A stretch of 64,000 bases of DNA from Namhaeicola litoreus (GCF_042679565.1 NZ_JBHTMY010000003.1:186001-250000); one strand, 5' to 3'; positions 1 through 9,314 are shown, numbered from the stretch's first letter. Notes: generated from the sequence alone by a model not told the origin. Numbers and translations: made by a program.

Positions 1-1
1 A

Positions 2-1171
2 ATCATCGATGTAGATGATAATGTGTATATCGATTTGGTGCTTTCTTATGGCCCTATGATTTTAGGGCATCGTTTTCCTGCTGTGGAAAAAAAAATAAAA
101 AAGGCGCTAAGGCACGGCTATTCTTTTGGTGCTTCTAGTAAAGGAGAATTGAAATTGGCAAAAATGATTTGCTCTGCGTTTGGTTCAATGGACAAAATTC
201 GCTTTGTGAATTCAGGTACCGAAGCCGTTTTTAGTGCTATCCGATTGGCAAGAGCATTTACAGGAAAAGATCAAATCATCAAATTTTCGGGAGGCTATCA
301 CGGTCATGCTGATGCATTGCTTGTGGCTGCAGGTTCAGGCTTAGCAACTTTGAGTTTGCCTGGCAGTAAAGGGGTACCTGAAGATGCAGTAAAGAATACT
401 TTAGTTGCAGAGTTTAATCAAATTGAATCTGTAAAAAACCATATCAAAGAAAACCACAATATTGCGGCAATCATTATTGAACCAATACCGGGAAATATGG
501 GTGTTGTCTTGCCAAATGAAGATTTTATCAAAGGGCTAAATCAATTAGCTAAAGAGCATAAGATATTAATTATCGCTGATGAGGTAATGTCCGGTTTCCG
601 ATCAAAATTTGGCGGAGCTCAAGACCTAATTGGCCTTAATGCCGATATCACTTGTTTGGGAAAAGTAATTGGTGGAGGTTTTCCGGTGGGTGCCTATGGT
701 GCTAGAAATGAGATCATGGAAATGGTCGCTCCATTAGGACCTGTCTATCAAGCCGGTACTTTGTCAGGAAATCCTATTGCTATGGCTGCAGGAATTGCTA
801 CTTTGAAAGAACTAAAAAAGCAAAATCCATATAAAAAGTTTAACAAGATAGCTGCGAAAATCGAAAAAGCATTTTTAAAAGGGTCTAAAGAGTTTGATTT
901 ACCTGTTCAGGTAAATCGCTTTGGTTCTATGGTCAATCCTTTTTTTACAAAAGAACCTGTCACTGACTTTCCTTCAGCGCAAAAAAGCGATACGGAAATG
1001 TTTAAAATTTTCTTTTGGGAAATGATACAAGAAGGATTATTTATTCCGCCATCGCAATTTGAATCTTGGTTTTTGTGTAGTTCTATGACGAAAGATGAAA
1101 TAAAAAAAGTAACCTCTGGAATTCATACAGCGCTTAAGAAAGTGGCTGAAACTGTAAAAGTTACTCGTTAA
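2..1171 (+). CDS. hemL: Glutamate-1-semialdehyde 2,1-aminomutase, 5' truncated
   Basis: This PLP enzyme converts glutamate-1-semialdehyde to 5-aminolevulinate, the last step of the C5 route into tetrapyrroles. The reading frame is open to the left window edge. In-frame codons before position 23 read IIDVDDN and run into VYID, as expected for the N-terminal part of the family, so the GTG at 23 is not the real start. Visible motifs are GPMILGH, the SGTEAV phosphate-binding region, YHGHAD, the DEV cofactor aspartate region, and CLGKVIGGG, which holds the Schiff-base lysine. It lies 16 bases upstream of hemE, which suggests a heme operon. The identification is very secure; only the first few dozen residues are missing. 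Confidence 0.96.
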   Translation: MIDVDDNVYIDLVLSYGPMILGHRFPAVEKKIKKALRHGYSFGASSKGELKLAKMICSAFGSMDKIRFVNSGTEAVFSAIRLARAFTGKDQIIKFSGGYHGHADALLVAAGSGLATLSLPGSKGVPEDAVKNTLVAEFNQIESVKNHIKENHNIAAIIIEPIPGNMGVVLPNEDFIKGLNQLAKEHKILIIADEVMSGFRSKFGGAQDLIGLNADITCLGKVIGGGFPVGAYGARNEIMEMVAPLGPVYQAGTLSGNPIAMAAGIATLKELKKQNPYKKFNKIAAKIEKAFLKGSKEFDLPVQVNRFGSMVNPFFTKEPVTDFPSAQKSDTEMFKIFFWEMIQEGLFIPPSQFESWFLCSSMTKDEIKKVTSGIHTALKKVAETVKVTR

Positions 1172-1187
1172 CCATTAAATTAAACAA

Positions 1188-2216
1188 GTGAATAAGATAA
1201 AAAACGACCTATTTCTAAGAGCATTAAAGCAAGAAGTTGTGCCTAGGCCGCCGGTTTGGATGATGCGTCAGGCAGGAAGATATTTACCTGAGTTTAGAGC
1301 TTTACGTGATAAATATGATTTTTTTACAAGATGCCAAACGCCAGAGTTAGCCGCTGAAATTACTGTTCAGCCTATTAGAAGGTACGGTATGGATGCCGCT
1401 ATTTTATTTTCAGATATTCTAGTAATTCCGCAAGCTTTAGGGATTGAAGTGCAAATGAAAAAGGATTTTGGTCCTTATTTACCTAATACCATTCGCAGTC
1501 AGAAGGATGTAGATAACATACAATTACCCGATGTGAATGAGAGTTTGGGCTATGTAATGGATGCGATTAAGTTGACCAAAGAGATGTTAAACGATGAGAT
1601 TCCGTTGATAGGTTTTGCTGGTTCTCCCTGGACAATTTTATGCTATTGTGTAGAAGGACGAGGATCTAAATCTTTTGACAAAGCGAAGGAGTTTTGTTTT
1701 ACACAACCAAAAGCAGCACATGAAATGTTGCAAAAAATTACGGATCTCACTATTCTATATCTAATAGAAAAAGTAAAATCCGGGGTAAATGCGGTTCAGG
1801 TATTTGATTCATGGGGGGGAATGTTATCTCCTACAGATTATCAAACGTTTTCATGGCAATATATCAATCAAATCATTGAGGCCTTAAAAGACCATGCACC
1901 AGTCATCGCTTTCGGTAAGGGCTGTTGGTTTGCATTAGAAGCAATGGCAGCATCTAATGCTTCTGCTCTTGGGGTAGATTGGACCATCACTCCAAAATTA
2001 GCAAGGCAATTCACCGGTAATAAGATAACACTTCAAGGTAATTTTGATCCTTCAAGGTTATTATCACCACCGGCGGAAATCAAGAGACTAGTACATCAAA
2101 TGATAGATGAGTTCGGTAAAGATAAATATATCGTAAATTTAGGTCATGGCATTTTGCCACATGTCCCACTAGAAAATGCCCAAGCTTTTATTGATGCTGT
2201 AAAAGAATATTCATGA
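1188..2216 (+). CDS. hemE: Uroporphyrinogen decarboxylase
   Basis: This cytosolic enzyme decarboxylates the four acetate side chains of uroporphyrinogen III to give coproporphyrinogen III. The family signature RQAGRYLPE is at residues 27-35, and the conserved catalytic aspartate of the family corresponds to D76 in LFSDIL. GSPWT and the C-terminal NLGHGI segment are also present. At 342 residues it is full length. The start is a GTG at 1188, because the next methionines (residues 25-26) lie inside the conserved signature. The gene follows hemL and overlaps hemN by 4 bases (ATGA), so the three are probably co-transcribed and translationally coupled. Confidence 0.97.
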   Translation: MNKIKNDLFLRALKQEVVPRPPVWMMRQAGRYLPEFRALRDKYDFFTRCQTPELAAEITVQPIRRYGMDAAILFSDILVIPQALGIEVQMKKDFGPYLPNTIRSQKDVDNIQLPDVNESLGYVMDAIKLTKEMLNDEIPLIGFAGSPWTILCYCVEGRGSKSFDKAKEFCFTQPKAAHEMLQKITDLTILYLIEKVKSGVNAVQVFDSWGGMLSPTDYQTFSWQYINQIIEALKDHAPVIAFGKGCWFALEAMAASNASALGVDWTITPKLARQFTGNKITLQGNFDPSRLLSPPAEIKRLVHQMIDEFGKDKYIVNLGHGILPHVPLENAQAFIDAVKEYS

Positions 2217-3577
2217 TGAACTCTGCCCTTATTCAAAAATACAATATTCCAGGTCCGAGATATACCAGTTATCCCACGGTGCCTTTTTGGGACAAAGCCG
2301 GAATTGATATGGAAGATTGGAAAAGTACTGTTGTTAAGGCATTTAAAGAAAGCAATCAAACAGAGGGCATCAGTTTATATATTCATTTACCATTTTGTGA
2401 GAGTCTTTGTACATTTTGTGCTTGTCATAAAAAAATCACAAAGCAACACGGTGTAGAGGCACCTTATATTGCTACGCTATTAAAAGAATGGGCGTTGTAC
2501 TGTGAACTTTTTGATGAAAAACCAAGGATAAAAGAAATTCATTTAGGTGGTGGAACCCCAACTTTTTTTTCTATCGAACATTTAACACAACTCATCGAGG
2601 GAATTTTACGTACTTCTGAGAAATGTCTGGACTTCGAATTTAGCTATGAAGGACATCCAAACCACACGAGTGAAGAGCAATTAAAAGGCTTGTTTGATTT
2701 GGGTTTTAAACGTAATAGTTTTGGAATTCAAGATTATGATCCTGTTGTTCAAAAAGCCATCAATAGAATTCAAAGTTTTGAGCAGGTCAAAAAGGTACAC
2801 GAATTGTCAAGGGAAATAGGATACCAATCAATAAGTCATGATTTGGTTTTTGGATTGCCCTTTCAACATGAACACAGTATCAGAAATACAATTAAAAATA
2901 CAATAGCGTTAAAACCAGATAGAATAGCCTATTACAGTTATGCCCATGTGCCATGGATAAAAGGTGTAGGACAAAGAGGTTTTGATGAGGGCGATTTACC
3001 ACAAGACAAAGAAAAAAGGCATTTGTACGAGCTAGGTAAGCAATTATTTTTTGACAATGGTTATGTAGAAATTGGAATGGATCATTTCGCATTACCAACT
3101 GATAGTTTGTATAAAGCGATGGAAAATAAAAAGCTTCACCGAAACTTTATGGGTTATACTGCCGGTAAAACAGCCTTAATGGTTGGATTGGGAATGTCCT
3201 CGATCAGTGATTCTTGGTATGCTTTCGCTCAAAATGAAAAAAGTGTTTCGGAATATACCCAAAGGGTAGAAGAGGGGAAATTACCTATTTTTAGAGGACA
3301 TTTACTTACAGAAGAGGATTTGGTGATTAGAAAGAGCATTTTAGATCTCATGTGTCATTTAGAAACTTCCTGGCATCCTTCACTTACTGAGGAAACAAAA
3401 AATGGGATCAAAAATAGATTGAAAAGTTTGGTGGAGGATGGATTGTTAGAACTTTCGGATAGTGGGGTTTTCGTCAAAGAAGAAGGTCGTATGTTTGTAC
3501 GAAATATATGTATGGCCTTTGACTTGAGATTGATAGAAAATAAACCTGAAACCAGAATTTTTTCAATGACCATTTAG
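2213..3577 (+). CDS. hemN: Oxygen-independent coproporphyrinogen III oxidase
   Basis: This radical SAM enzyme converts coproporphyrinogen III to protoporphyrinogen IX without oxygen. The SAM-cluster motif CX3CX2C is at C62, C66 and C69, followed by another cysteine (C71) as in true HemN rather than HemW proteins. GGGTPTF at about residues 112-118 is the SAM-binding glycine motif. The 454-residue length fits bona fide HemN. It overlaps hemE by 4 bases and closes the hemL-hemE-hemN run. An oxygen-independent enzyme means this heme step can run under low oxygen. No oxygen-dependent HemF is visible in the window. Confidence 0.96.
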   Translation: MMNSALIQKYNIPGPRYTSYPTVPFWDKAGIDMEDWKSTVVKAFKESNQTEGISLYIHLPFCESLCTFCACHKKITKQHGVEAPYIATLLKEWALYCELFDEKPRIKEIHLGGGTPTFFSIEHLTQLIEGILRTSEKCLDFEFSYEGHPNHTSEEQLKGLFDLGFKRNSFGIQDYDPVVQKAINRIQSFEQVKKVHELSREIGYQSISHDLVFGLPFQHEHSIRNTIKNTIALKPDRIAYYSYAHVPWIKGVGQRGFDEGDLPQDKEKRHLYELGKQLFFDNGYVEIGMDHFALPTDSLYKAMENKKLHRNFMGYTAGKTALMVGLGMSSISDSWYAFAQNEKSVSEYTQRVEEGKLPIFRGHLLTEEDLVIRKSILDLMCHLETSWHPSLTEETKNGIKNRLKSLVEDGLLELSDSGVFVKEEGRMFVRNICMAFDLRLIENKPETRIFSMTI

Positions 3578-3657
3578 TATTTCTTATTTTTACTCAGATC
3601 TATAATTATCGATTTCAGAAAATCCAAACTCTAGGAAATCGAATGTAATTAATTTCA

Positions 3658-3665
3658 TAAATTTG
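3658..3665 (+). promoter_or_regulatory. Candidate -7 promoter element for the E2 gene
   Basis: TAAATTTG matches the Bacteroidota sigma-70 -7 consensus TAnnTTTG and lies 19 bases before the ATG at 3685. I see no clear TTG at the -33 position. It sits in the 107-base gap after hemN, so the E2 gene probably has its own promoter. Confidence 0.45.
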
Positions 3666-3684
3666 TGGACAAATCTTTTTTTAT

Positions 3685-5013
3685 ATGTCGAAGTTCGAAT
3701 TAAAGTTACCAAAAATGGGCGAAAGTGTTGCTGAGGCGACCATTACATCTTGGTTAAAGGAGGTAGGAGAAAAGATTTCATTAGATGAACCTGTTGTAGA
3801 AATTGCCACTGATAAGGTAGATTCTGAAGTGCCAAGTGAAGTTGAAGGTGTACTTTTGGAGAGGCTATTTAATGTAGATGATGTGGTAAAAGTTGGAGAA
3901 ACCATTGCGGTTATCGAGATCAATTCCAATGGAGAAAACCTATCTGTTGATAAACCTGACAAAGTAGACCAAGACGACCAAGCAGAATTGGAAGCGATGG
4001 AGCCTATAGCCGAGAAAATAGAAAAGGACATAGAAGGAGTAAAAGAACAGATTGAGTTCAAAAATTCTTCAGGAAAATTTTACTCGCCATTAGTTAAAAA
4101 TATAGCCAGAGCAGAGAATATTTCAATGGAAGAGCTCGAGTCTATAGTAGGCACAGGTAAAGAAGACAGAGTCACTAAAACAGATATACTCGCTTATATT
4201 GAAAATAGAAACAAGGGTACTAAACCAGAAAAGATCGCAATTGTCTCAAGTACCGAGTCGCCAAAGCAAGCAGCTGTTCAAACTCCGCAAATTTCATATA
4301 CTGGATCTGACCAAGTCATAGAAATGACCAGAATGGGTAAATTAATTGCCAAACATATGGTAGATTCTAAACAAACTTCTGCCCATGTGCAGAGTTTTGT
4401 AGAAGTGGATGTAACCAATATTGTGAAATGGCGAGACAAAGTAAAGGATGCTTACTTAAAACGCGAAGGTGAAAAAATTACCTATACGCCTATTTTTATG
4501 CAAGCGGTCGCAAAAGCTTTGAAAGATTTTCCGATGATGAATATTTCCGTAGATGGAGAAAAGATTATTCAAAAAAAGAATATCAATCTGGGCATGGCAG
4601 CGGCATTACCTGATGGTAATTTGATTGTCCCAGTGATTAAAAATGCTGATACATTGAGTTTAATTGGGATGACCAAGGTTGTTAATGACTTGGCTGTTCG
4701 CGCCAGAAATGGAAAATTGAATCCGGATGACATTCAAGGAGGTACTTACACGGTAACCAATGTGGGAACTTTTGGCAGTATTATGGGTACGCCCATCATC
4801 AATCAACCTCAGGTAGGAATTTTAGCTCTAGGCTCAATCAGAAAATTACCTTCTGTGATAGAAACTCCAGATGGTGATTTTATCGGAATACGTCATAAAA
4901 TGATTATTTCTCATTCCTATGATCATCGCGTAGTAAATGGTGCTTTGGGTAGCATGTTTGCCAGAAAAGTGGCAGATTATTTAGAGGCTTGGGATACCAA
5001 CGCTGATTTTTAA
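3685..5013 (+). CDS. 2-oxoacid dehydrogenase E2 (dihydrolipoyl acyltransferase)
   Basis: This is the core acyltransferase of a 2-oxoacid dehydrogenase complex. It carries acyl groups on lipoyl-lysine and transfers them to CoA. Domains in order are: lipoyl domain (residues about 3-78, lipoylated K44 in DKV), an acidic linker, a peripheral-subunit-binding domain (about 133-170), a second linker, and the catalytic domain (about 210-442). The sequence is closest in style to branched-chain or generic E2 proteins of Bacteroidota; the acyl specificity is not readable. The C-terminal active-site motif reads DHRVVNG, with H414 and an asparagine (N418) where HxxxDG proteins carry aspartate. No E1 or E3 gene is adjacent. 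Confidence 0.9.
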   Translation: MSKFELKLPKMGESVAEATITSWLKEVGEKISLDEPVVEIATDKVDSEVPSEVEGVLLERLFNVDDVVKVGETIAVIEINSNGENLSVDKPDKVDQDDQAELEAMEPIAEKIEKDIEGVKEQIEFKNSSGKFYSPLVKNIARAENISMEELESIVGTGKEDRVTKTDILAYIENRNKGTKPEKIAIVSSTESPKQAAVQTPQISYTGSDQVIEMTRMGKLIAKHMVDSKQTSAHVQSFVEVDVTNIVKWRDKVKDAYLKREGEKITYTPIFMQAVAKALKDFPMMNISVDGEKIIQKKNINLGMAAALPDGNLIVPVIKNADTLSLIGMTKVVNDLAVRARNGKLNPDDIQGGTYTVTNVGTFGSIMGTPIINQPQVGILALGSIRKLPSVIETPDGDFIGIRHKMIISHSYDHRVVNGALGSMFARKVADYLEAWDTNADF

Positions 5014-5023
5014 AAAAGAATAA

Positions 5024-5839
5024 ATGAATTTAAAACTCGATAGACCACTCATATTTTTTGATTTAGAAACTACGGGTGTTCAGATCGCTACTGATCGAAT
5101 TGTGGAAATTTCTATTCTCAAATTATATCCAAATGGAAATAAAGAGAGTAGAACATGGTTGGTTAACCCGGAAATGAAAATTCCCCAACAGTCAATAGAT
5201 ATCCATGGAATTACGGATGAAAAAGTAGCCAACGAACCAAAGTTTAAGGAAATTGCTCCCGAAATTAGCAAAATTTTAGAAGGAGCAGATCTGGCAGGAT
5301 TTAATTCAACTCGTTTTGATATTCCTCTTTTGGCAGAAGAAATGTTGAGAGCAGGCATCAATTTTGAAATGGATGGTAAAAAAGCTGTAGATGTGCAGGT
5401 TATTTTCCACAAAAAAGAGCCGCGAAACCTCGCTGCAGGTTATTCTTTTTATTGTGGTAAAGAACTTGAAAATGCGCATTCTGCTAAAGCAGACACCCAG
5501 GCCACTTATGAAATCTTAGAAGCTCAAGTTGAAAAATATGATGATATTGAAAATTCTATAGATTTTTTAAGTGAGTTTTCAACACAAAGAGAAAGAGCAG
5601 ATTTTGCTGGCTTTGTTATGTACAATGATAAGGATGAGGAGATTTTAACTTTTGGTAAACATAAAGGAAGAACCGTTGAAGAAATATTTAGAAGTGATCC
5701 GGGTTATTACAGCTGGATACAAAATGCTGATTTTCCGTTGTATACAAAAAAAGTTTTAAAAGGGATTAAAGAGCGAATGGCGAATCAGACTCAAAAATAT
5801 ACGCTAGACGATTTAAAAAATAAATTCAAAAAGATATAG
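5024..5839 (+). CDS. DEDDh 3'-5' exonuclease (DnaQ-like) with C-terminal GKHKG domain
   Basis: The N-terminal half is a DnaQ/epsilon-type exonuclease: exo I FDLETTG (D13, E15), exo II FNSTRFD (D99), and exo III with H152 and D157. Two metal ions bound by these acidic residues normally hydrolyse 3' nucleotides from DNA or RNA. Residues about 207-250 form a second small domain starting TFGKHKGR and ending near YYSWIQ. This matches the short DUF3820-type module found after exonucleases in Bacteroidota. It is 271 residues long. The gene starts 10 bases after the E2 gene and touches the next gene, so it is probably co-transcribed. It could act in proofreading or repair; the substrate is not evident. 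Confidence 0.88.
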   Translation: MNLKLDRPLIFFDLETTGVQIATDRIVEISILKLYPNGNKESRTWLVNPEMKIPQQSIDIHGITDEKVANEPKFKEIAPEISKILEGADLAGFNSTRFDIPLLAEEMLRAGINFEMDGKKAVDVQVIFHKKEPRNLAAGYSFYCGKELENAHSAKADTQATYEILEAQVEKYDDIENSIDFLSEFSTQRERADFAGFVMYNDKDEEILTFGKHKGRTVEEIFRSDPGYYSWIQNADFPLYTKKVLKGIKERMANQTQKYTLDDLKNKFKKI

Positions 5840-5840
5840 T

Positions 5841-6326
5841 ATGTTGGTGCAATTTGATCAATTATCAGAGACTGCAAGGGTTTGGGTTTATCAATCCAAT
5901 CGGGCGCTTACTGAGCATGAAGCGGAGGAAATTAGTAAAGAGCTGGAAAAATTCACCCAACAATGGAAGAGACATGGTGAGGATCTAAAGGCTTCATTTC
6001 AAATAAAGTACAATCATTTTATTATTCTTTCTGTCGATGAATCTTACAATCCGGTTTCAGGTTGTTCAATAGACGCCTCTACACACCTCATCAAACAAAT
6101 TGAACAGAAATATCAAATCGAATTGTTGAATAAAATGAAAACAGCATTCAGATCAGGTGAACATATTAATGTTGTCACCCTCAACGATTTTAAACAATTT
6201 GCCTCAGAGCAAAAGGTTAATCCGAAAACAATCGTATTTAATAACATGATAGGAACTAAAAAAGAATTAGAATCATCATGGGAAATTGAAGGCGAGAAAA
6301 GTTGGCATAGTCGATTTTTCAACTAA
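5841..6326 (+). CDS. Conserved Bacteroidota protein, usually mislabelled ABC transporter ATPase
   Basis: This 161-residue soluble protein belongs to a family widely conserved in Flavobacteriia, recognisable by RVWVYQSNR near the N-terminus and DESYNPVSGCSID in the middle. Homologues are commonly named ABC transporter ATPase, but I see no Walker A, Walker B or ABC signature, so that name is not supported. It begins one base after the exonuclease stop, which suggests co-translation. No signal peptide or membrane segment is present. The function is unknown. The conserved cysteine in SGCSID and the aspartate-rich segment are the obvious candidate functional residues. Confidence 0.85.
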   Translation: MLVQFDQLSETARVWVYQSNRALTEHEAEEISKELEKFTQQWKRHGEDLKASFQIKYNHFIILSVDESYNPVSGCSIDASTHLIKQIEQKYQIELLNKMKTAFRSGEHINVVTLNDFKQFASEQKVNPKTIVFNNMIGTKKELESSWEIEGEKSWHSRFFN

Positions 6327-6333
6327 CAATTTC

Positions 6334-6352
6334 TATATTTGGAATATATTTG
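6334..6352 (+). promoter_or_regulatory. Two tandem TATATTTG elements before the GH3 gene
   Basis: TATATTTG occurs at 6334-6341 and again at 6345-6352, both exact matches to the Bacteroidota -7 consensus TAnnTTTG. They lie 47-58 bases upstream of the ATG at 6399. Either or both may drive the GH3 gene. Confidence 0.45.
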
Positions 6353-6398
6353 AAACAAACTATCTCTCAATTTTCTTTTAACTTTTAAATATTTTCCA

Positions 6399-9314
6399 AT
6401 GTTCAAAAACATATTGACATTTTTCTTTGTGTCGATCATCGCTAATTCATGGGCGCAAAAAGATCCACTTATTACCAGAGATAGTATCAATCAATTAAAA
6501 TGGGTTGATAGTATCATGAATAAAATGACTGTCGATCAAAAGATCGCTCAATTATTTATGGTGGCAGCTTATTCGAACAAAGATCAAGCCCATATCAATG
6601 AAATAGAAAACATTGTAAGGAAGTACCAAATTGGTGGGTTGATCTTTTTTCAGGGTACGACTGAAGGGCATGCAAAATTAATTAATCAATATCAAGCAAT
6701 CTCAGAAGTACCAATGCTCATTGGTGTAGATGCGGAATGGGGTCTGAATATGCGTTTACCAGAGGTCACGCGCTTTCCCTATAATATGCCCCTTGGTGCT
6801 ATAAAAAATAATCGATTGATTGAGGAATATGGCAGGAGCGTGGGGCACCAGCTCAAGCGTTTAGGTATGCATATTAATTTTGCTCCTAGTGTAGATATCA
6901 ATACTAACCCGGCTAATCCGATAATCGGAAATAGATCATTTGGTGTCGATAAAAATAATGTGGCGCTGAAAGCTGAAAGTTTTTTAAAAGGCATGCAGGG
7001 AGAAGGGATATTAGCGAGTGCCAAGCACTTTCCCGGCCATGGAGATACCGCACAAGACTCACACAAAACTTTACCAACTGTAGATTTTGATATGGATAGA
7101 TTGGATTCTGTAGAACTTTATCCCTATAAATATCTTATTGATAAGGGTTTAACCGGAGTAATGGTTGCGCATTTAAATGTTCCTGCAATCGAATCAACAA
7201 ATGGATTACCAACTTCAATCTCAAAAAAGGCAATTACTGATTTACTTAAAAATAAGTTGAATTTTCAAGGATTGATCTATACTGACGCGCTCAATATGAA
7301 AGGCGCAGCAAATTTTGCCAAACCAGGTGAAATTGATTTAGCCGCCTTTTTAGCTGGGAATGATGTACTATTATTTTCAGAGAATGTAGGCAAAGGACAT
7401 GAATTAATCAAAAAGGCATTTCAAGAAAAGAAATTTGATGAAAATAGATTAGATTACTCAGTCAGAAAAATATTAAAAGCAAAATATTGGGCCGGTCTGA
7501 ATAACTATCAACCCATTAATTTAAATGGACTTAACAAAGATTTATCTAACGTTCAAGATGAGTTGTTAATGAGAAAGTTGGTGGCTAATTCTATTACCGC
7601 AGTAAAAAATGACAATGAATTATTGCCAATAACTCATTTAGAGAGTAATAAAATTGCCTATGTAAAATTAGGTGAATATCAAAATGACACTTTTGTTTCA
7701 AGATTAAAAGATTATGCTACGGTAGATGTGATTTCTGGAAAAACAATTGATGTTGTGCTAGATAAATTAGAATCGTATCAAACTGTTATAATAGGATTTC
7801 ACAGCAACGGAGCAAGTGCTTATTCCAGCTATAAAATTAGTGATACAGAACTTCATTGGATTCAAGAAATTGCAAGAAAGCACAAGGTTATACTCGATAT
7901 ATTTGCTAGTCCATATAGTCTATTACAACTGAAGTCGACAGAGAATATCGATGCCATCATCGTTTCATACCAAAATATTCCTATTTTCCAAGATTTATCC
8001 GCACAAATGATTTTTGGAGCTATGGATTTTAAAGGAAAACTTCCGGTTCAAATTAACGATGAATTTAGTTTTGGAACTGGAATGGAAATTTCGCAAATTC
8101 AAAGATTGGGCTATTCTATTCCTGAGGAGGTTTGTTTAGATTCAGATAAATTAACAAGAATTGATTCAATCGCAAAAGTTGTCGTTGAGGATGAAATGGC
8201 TCCCGGACTTCAGGTATTGGTGGCTAAAGATGGTAAAGTAGTGTATAGGAAGAGTTTTGGTTATTATACCTACGATAAAGAACAACCAGTGACCAATGAA
8301 AGCATTTATGATTTGGCCTCTGTGACCAAGATTTTAGCCGCGCTTCCTATGATCATGAAAGCAGAGGAGGAGGGGAAATTTACCTTAGATACTAAGTTGG
8401 GAGAAATAATTCCTTCGCTCAAGGGAAGTAATAAAGAGGATGTCAGTGTGAAGGCAGTTTTGTCGCATTACGGAAAACTCAAACCCTATATTACTTTTTA
8501 TAAAGAAACCTTGGATCCTGAAACTAATAAACCGCTTGACACTTATTATAAAACGCAACCCGGGGGTTTGTACAATGTAAAAGTGGCAGATCATATGTAT
8601 TTGCGCAACGATTACTATGATCAAATTTATAAAGAGATAGCTGAGGCGCCTCAAAACAGAACTTTATCTTACAAATACAGTGATTTACCTTTTCATCTTT
8701 TTAAAGATTATCTGGAAAGGACATATCAGAAGCCTTTGGATGTATTGGTTGATGAAAATTATTACGCTTCACTCGGTGCAAAAACATTGACTTACAATCC
8801 TTTGAATAAGTTTAATAAAAGTCAAATAGTACCCACAGAAGACGATCAATTTTTCCGTTATCAATTGTTACACGGAACTGTACATGATGAAGGAGCCGCC
8901 ATGTTAGGTGGCGTAAGTGGAAATGCAGGATTATTTGGCAATTCGAACGATGTGGCAAAGATGATGCAGATGTACCTTCAGAATGGATATTATGGGGGAA
9001 AAAGTTATTTGAAAACGGAAACATTAGAAAAATTTAACCATAGGTATTTTCAGAATAAAGGGAATAGAAGAGGTTTAGGGTTTGATAAACCTCAATTAGA
9101 TGAACGTGAAAAGGCGACTTGTGGTTGTGTTTCTATGCACAGTTTCGGTCATAGTGGTTATACAGGAACTTATACTTTTGTAGATCCGGAGACACAAATT
9201 GTCTACGTATTCCTTTCAAATAGAGTCTATCCGACAAGAGAAAACACCAAACTCGCAACAAATAACATCAGACCAGAAGTACAAAGATTGATTCAAGAAG
9301 CAATAATAGAATAA
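6399..9314 (+). CDS. Secreted GH3 glycosidase fused to a class C beta-lactamase-like serine hydrolase
   Basis: A signal peptide (residues 1-19, ending SWAQ) leads to a NagZ-like family 3 glycoside hydrolase domain (about 35-400). It carries KHFPGHGDT at 209-217, the NagZ-type loop, and probable nucleophile D296 in YTDALNM. After a linking region (about 400-580) comes a serine beta-lactamase/esterase-type domain (about 585-971). Its motifs are SVTK (S641, K644), YSD at 760-762 and HSG at 918-920. The arrangement is recurrent in Bacteroidota. NagZ cleaves N-acetylglucosamine from anhydro-muropeptides, so a role in cell-wall turnover in the periplasm is a reasonable inference. The serine domain may be a peptidase, amidase or esterase. 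Confidence 0.92.
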   Translation: MFKNILTFFFVSIIANSWAQKDPLITRDSINQLKWVDSIMNKMTVDQKIAQLFMVAAYSNKDQAHINEIENIVRKYQIGGLIFFQGTTEGHAKLINQYQAISEVPMLIGVDAEWGLNMRLPEVTRFPYNMPLGAIKNNRLIEEYGRSVGHQLKRLGMHINFAPSVDINTNPANPIIGNRSFGVDKNNVALKAESFLKGMQGEGILASAKHFPGHGDTAQDSHKTLPTVDFDMDRLDSVELYPYKYLIDKGLTGVMVAHLNVPAIESTNGLPTSISKKAITDLLKNKLNFQGLIYTDALNMKGAANFAKPGEIDLAAFLAGNDVLLFSENVGKGHELIKKAFQEKKFDENRLDYSVRKILKAKYWAGLNNYQPINLNGLNKDLSNVQDELLMRKLVANSITAVKNDNELLPITHLESNKIAYVKLGEYQNDTFVSRLKDYATVDVISGKTIDVVLDKLESYQTVIIGFHSNGASAYSSYKISDTELHWIQEIARKHKVILDIFASPYSLLQLKSTENIDAIIVSYQNIPIFQDLSAQMIFGAMDFKGKLPVQINDEFSFGTGMEISQIQRLGYSIPEEVCLDSDKLTRIDSIAKVVVEDEMAPGLQVLVAKDGKVVYRKSFGYYTYDKEQPVTNESIYDLASVTKILAALPMIMKAEEEGKFTLDTKLGEIIPSLKGSNKEDVSVKAVLSHYGKLKPYITFYKETLDPETNKPLDTYYKTQPGGLYNVKVADHMYLRNDYYDQIYKEIAEAPQNRTLSYKYSDLPFHLFKDYLERTYQKPLDVLVDENYYASLGAKTLTYNPLNKFNKSQIVPTEDDQFFRYQLLHGTVHDEGAAMLGGVSGNAGLFGNSNDVAKMMQMYLQNGYYGGKSYLKTETLEKFNHRYFQNKGNRRGLGFDKPQLDEREKATCGCVSMHSFGHSGYTGTYTFVDPETQIVYVFLSNRVYPTRENTKLATNNIRPEVQRLIQEAIIE

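Noticed and set aside
3681..4061. Antisense frame over the lipoyl domain of the E2 gene
   Set aside because: Ser/Thr-rich low-complexity translation on the opposite strand of a well-supported gene; no start signal or homology.
5841..6326. Calling this gene an ABC transporter ATPase
   Set aside because: No Walker A, Walker B or signature motif is present, so the common database name is not supported by the sequence.
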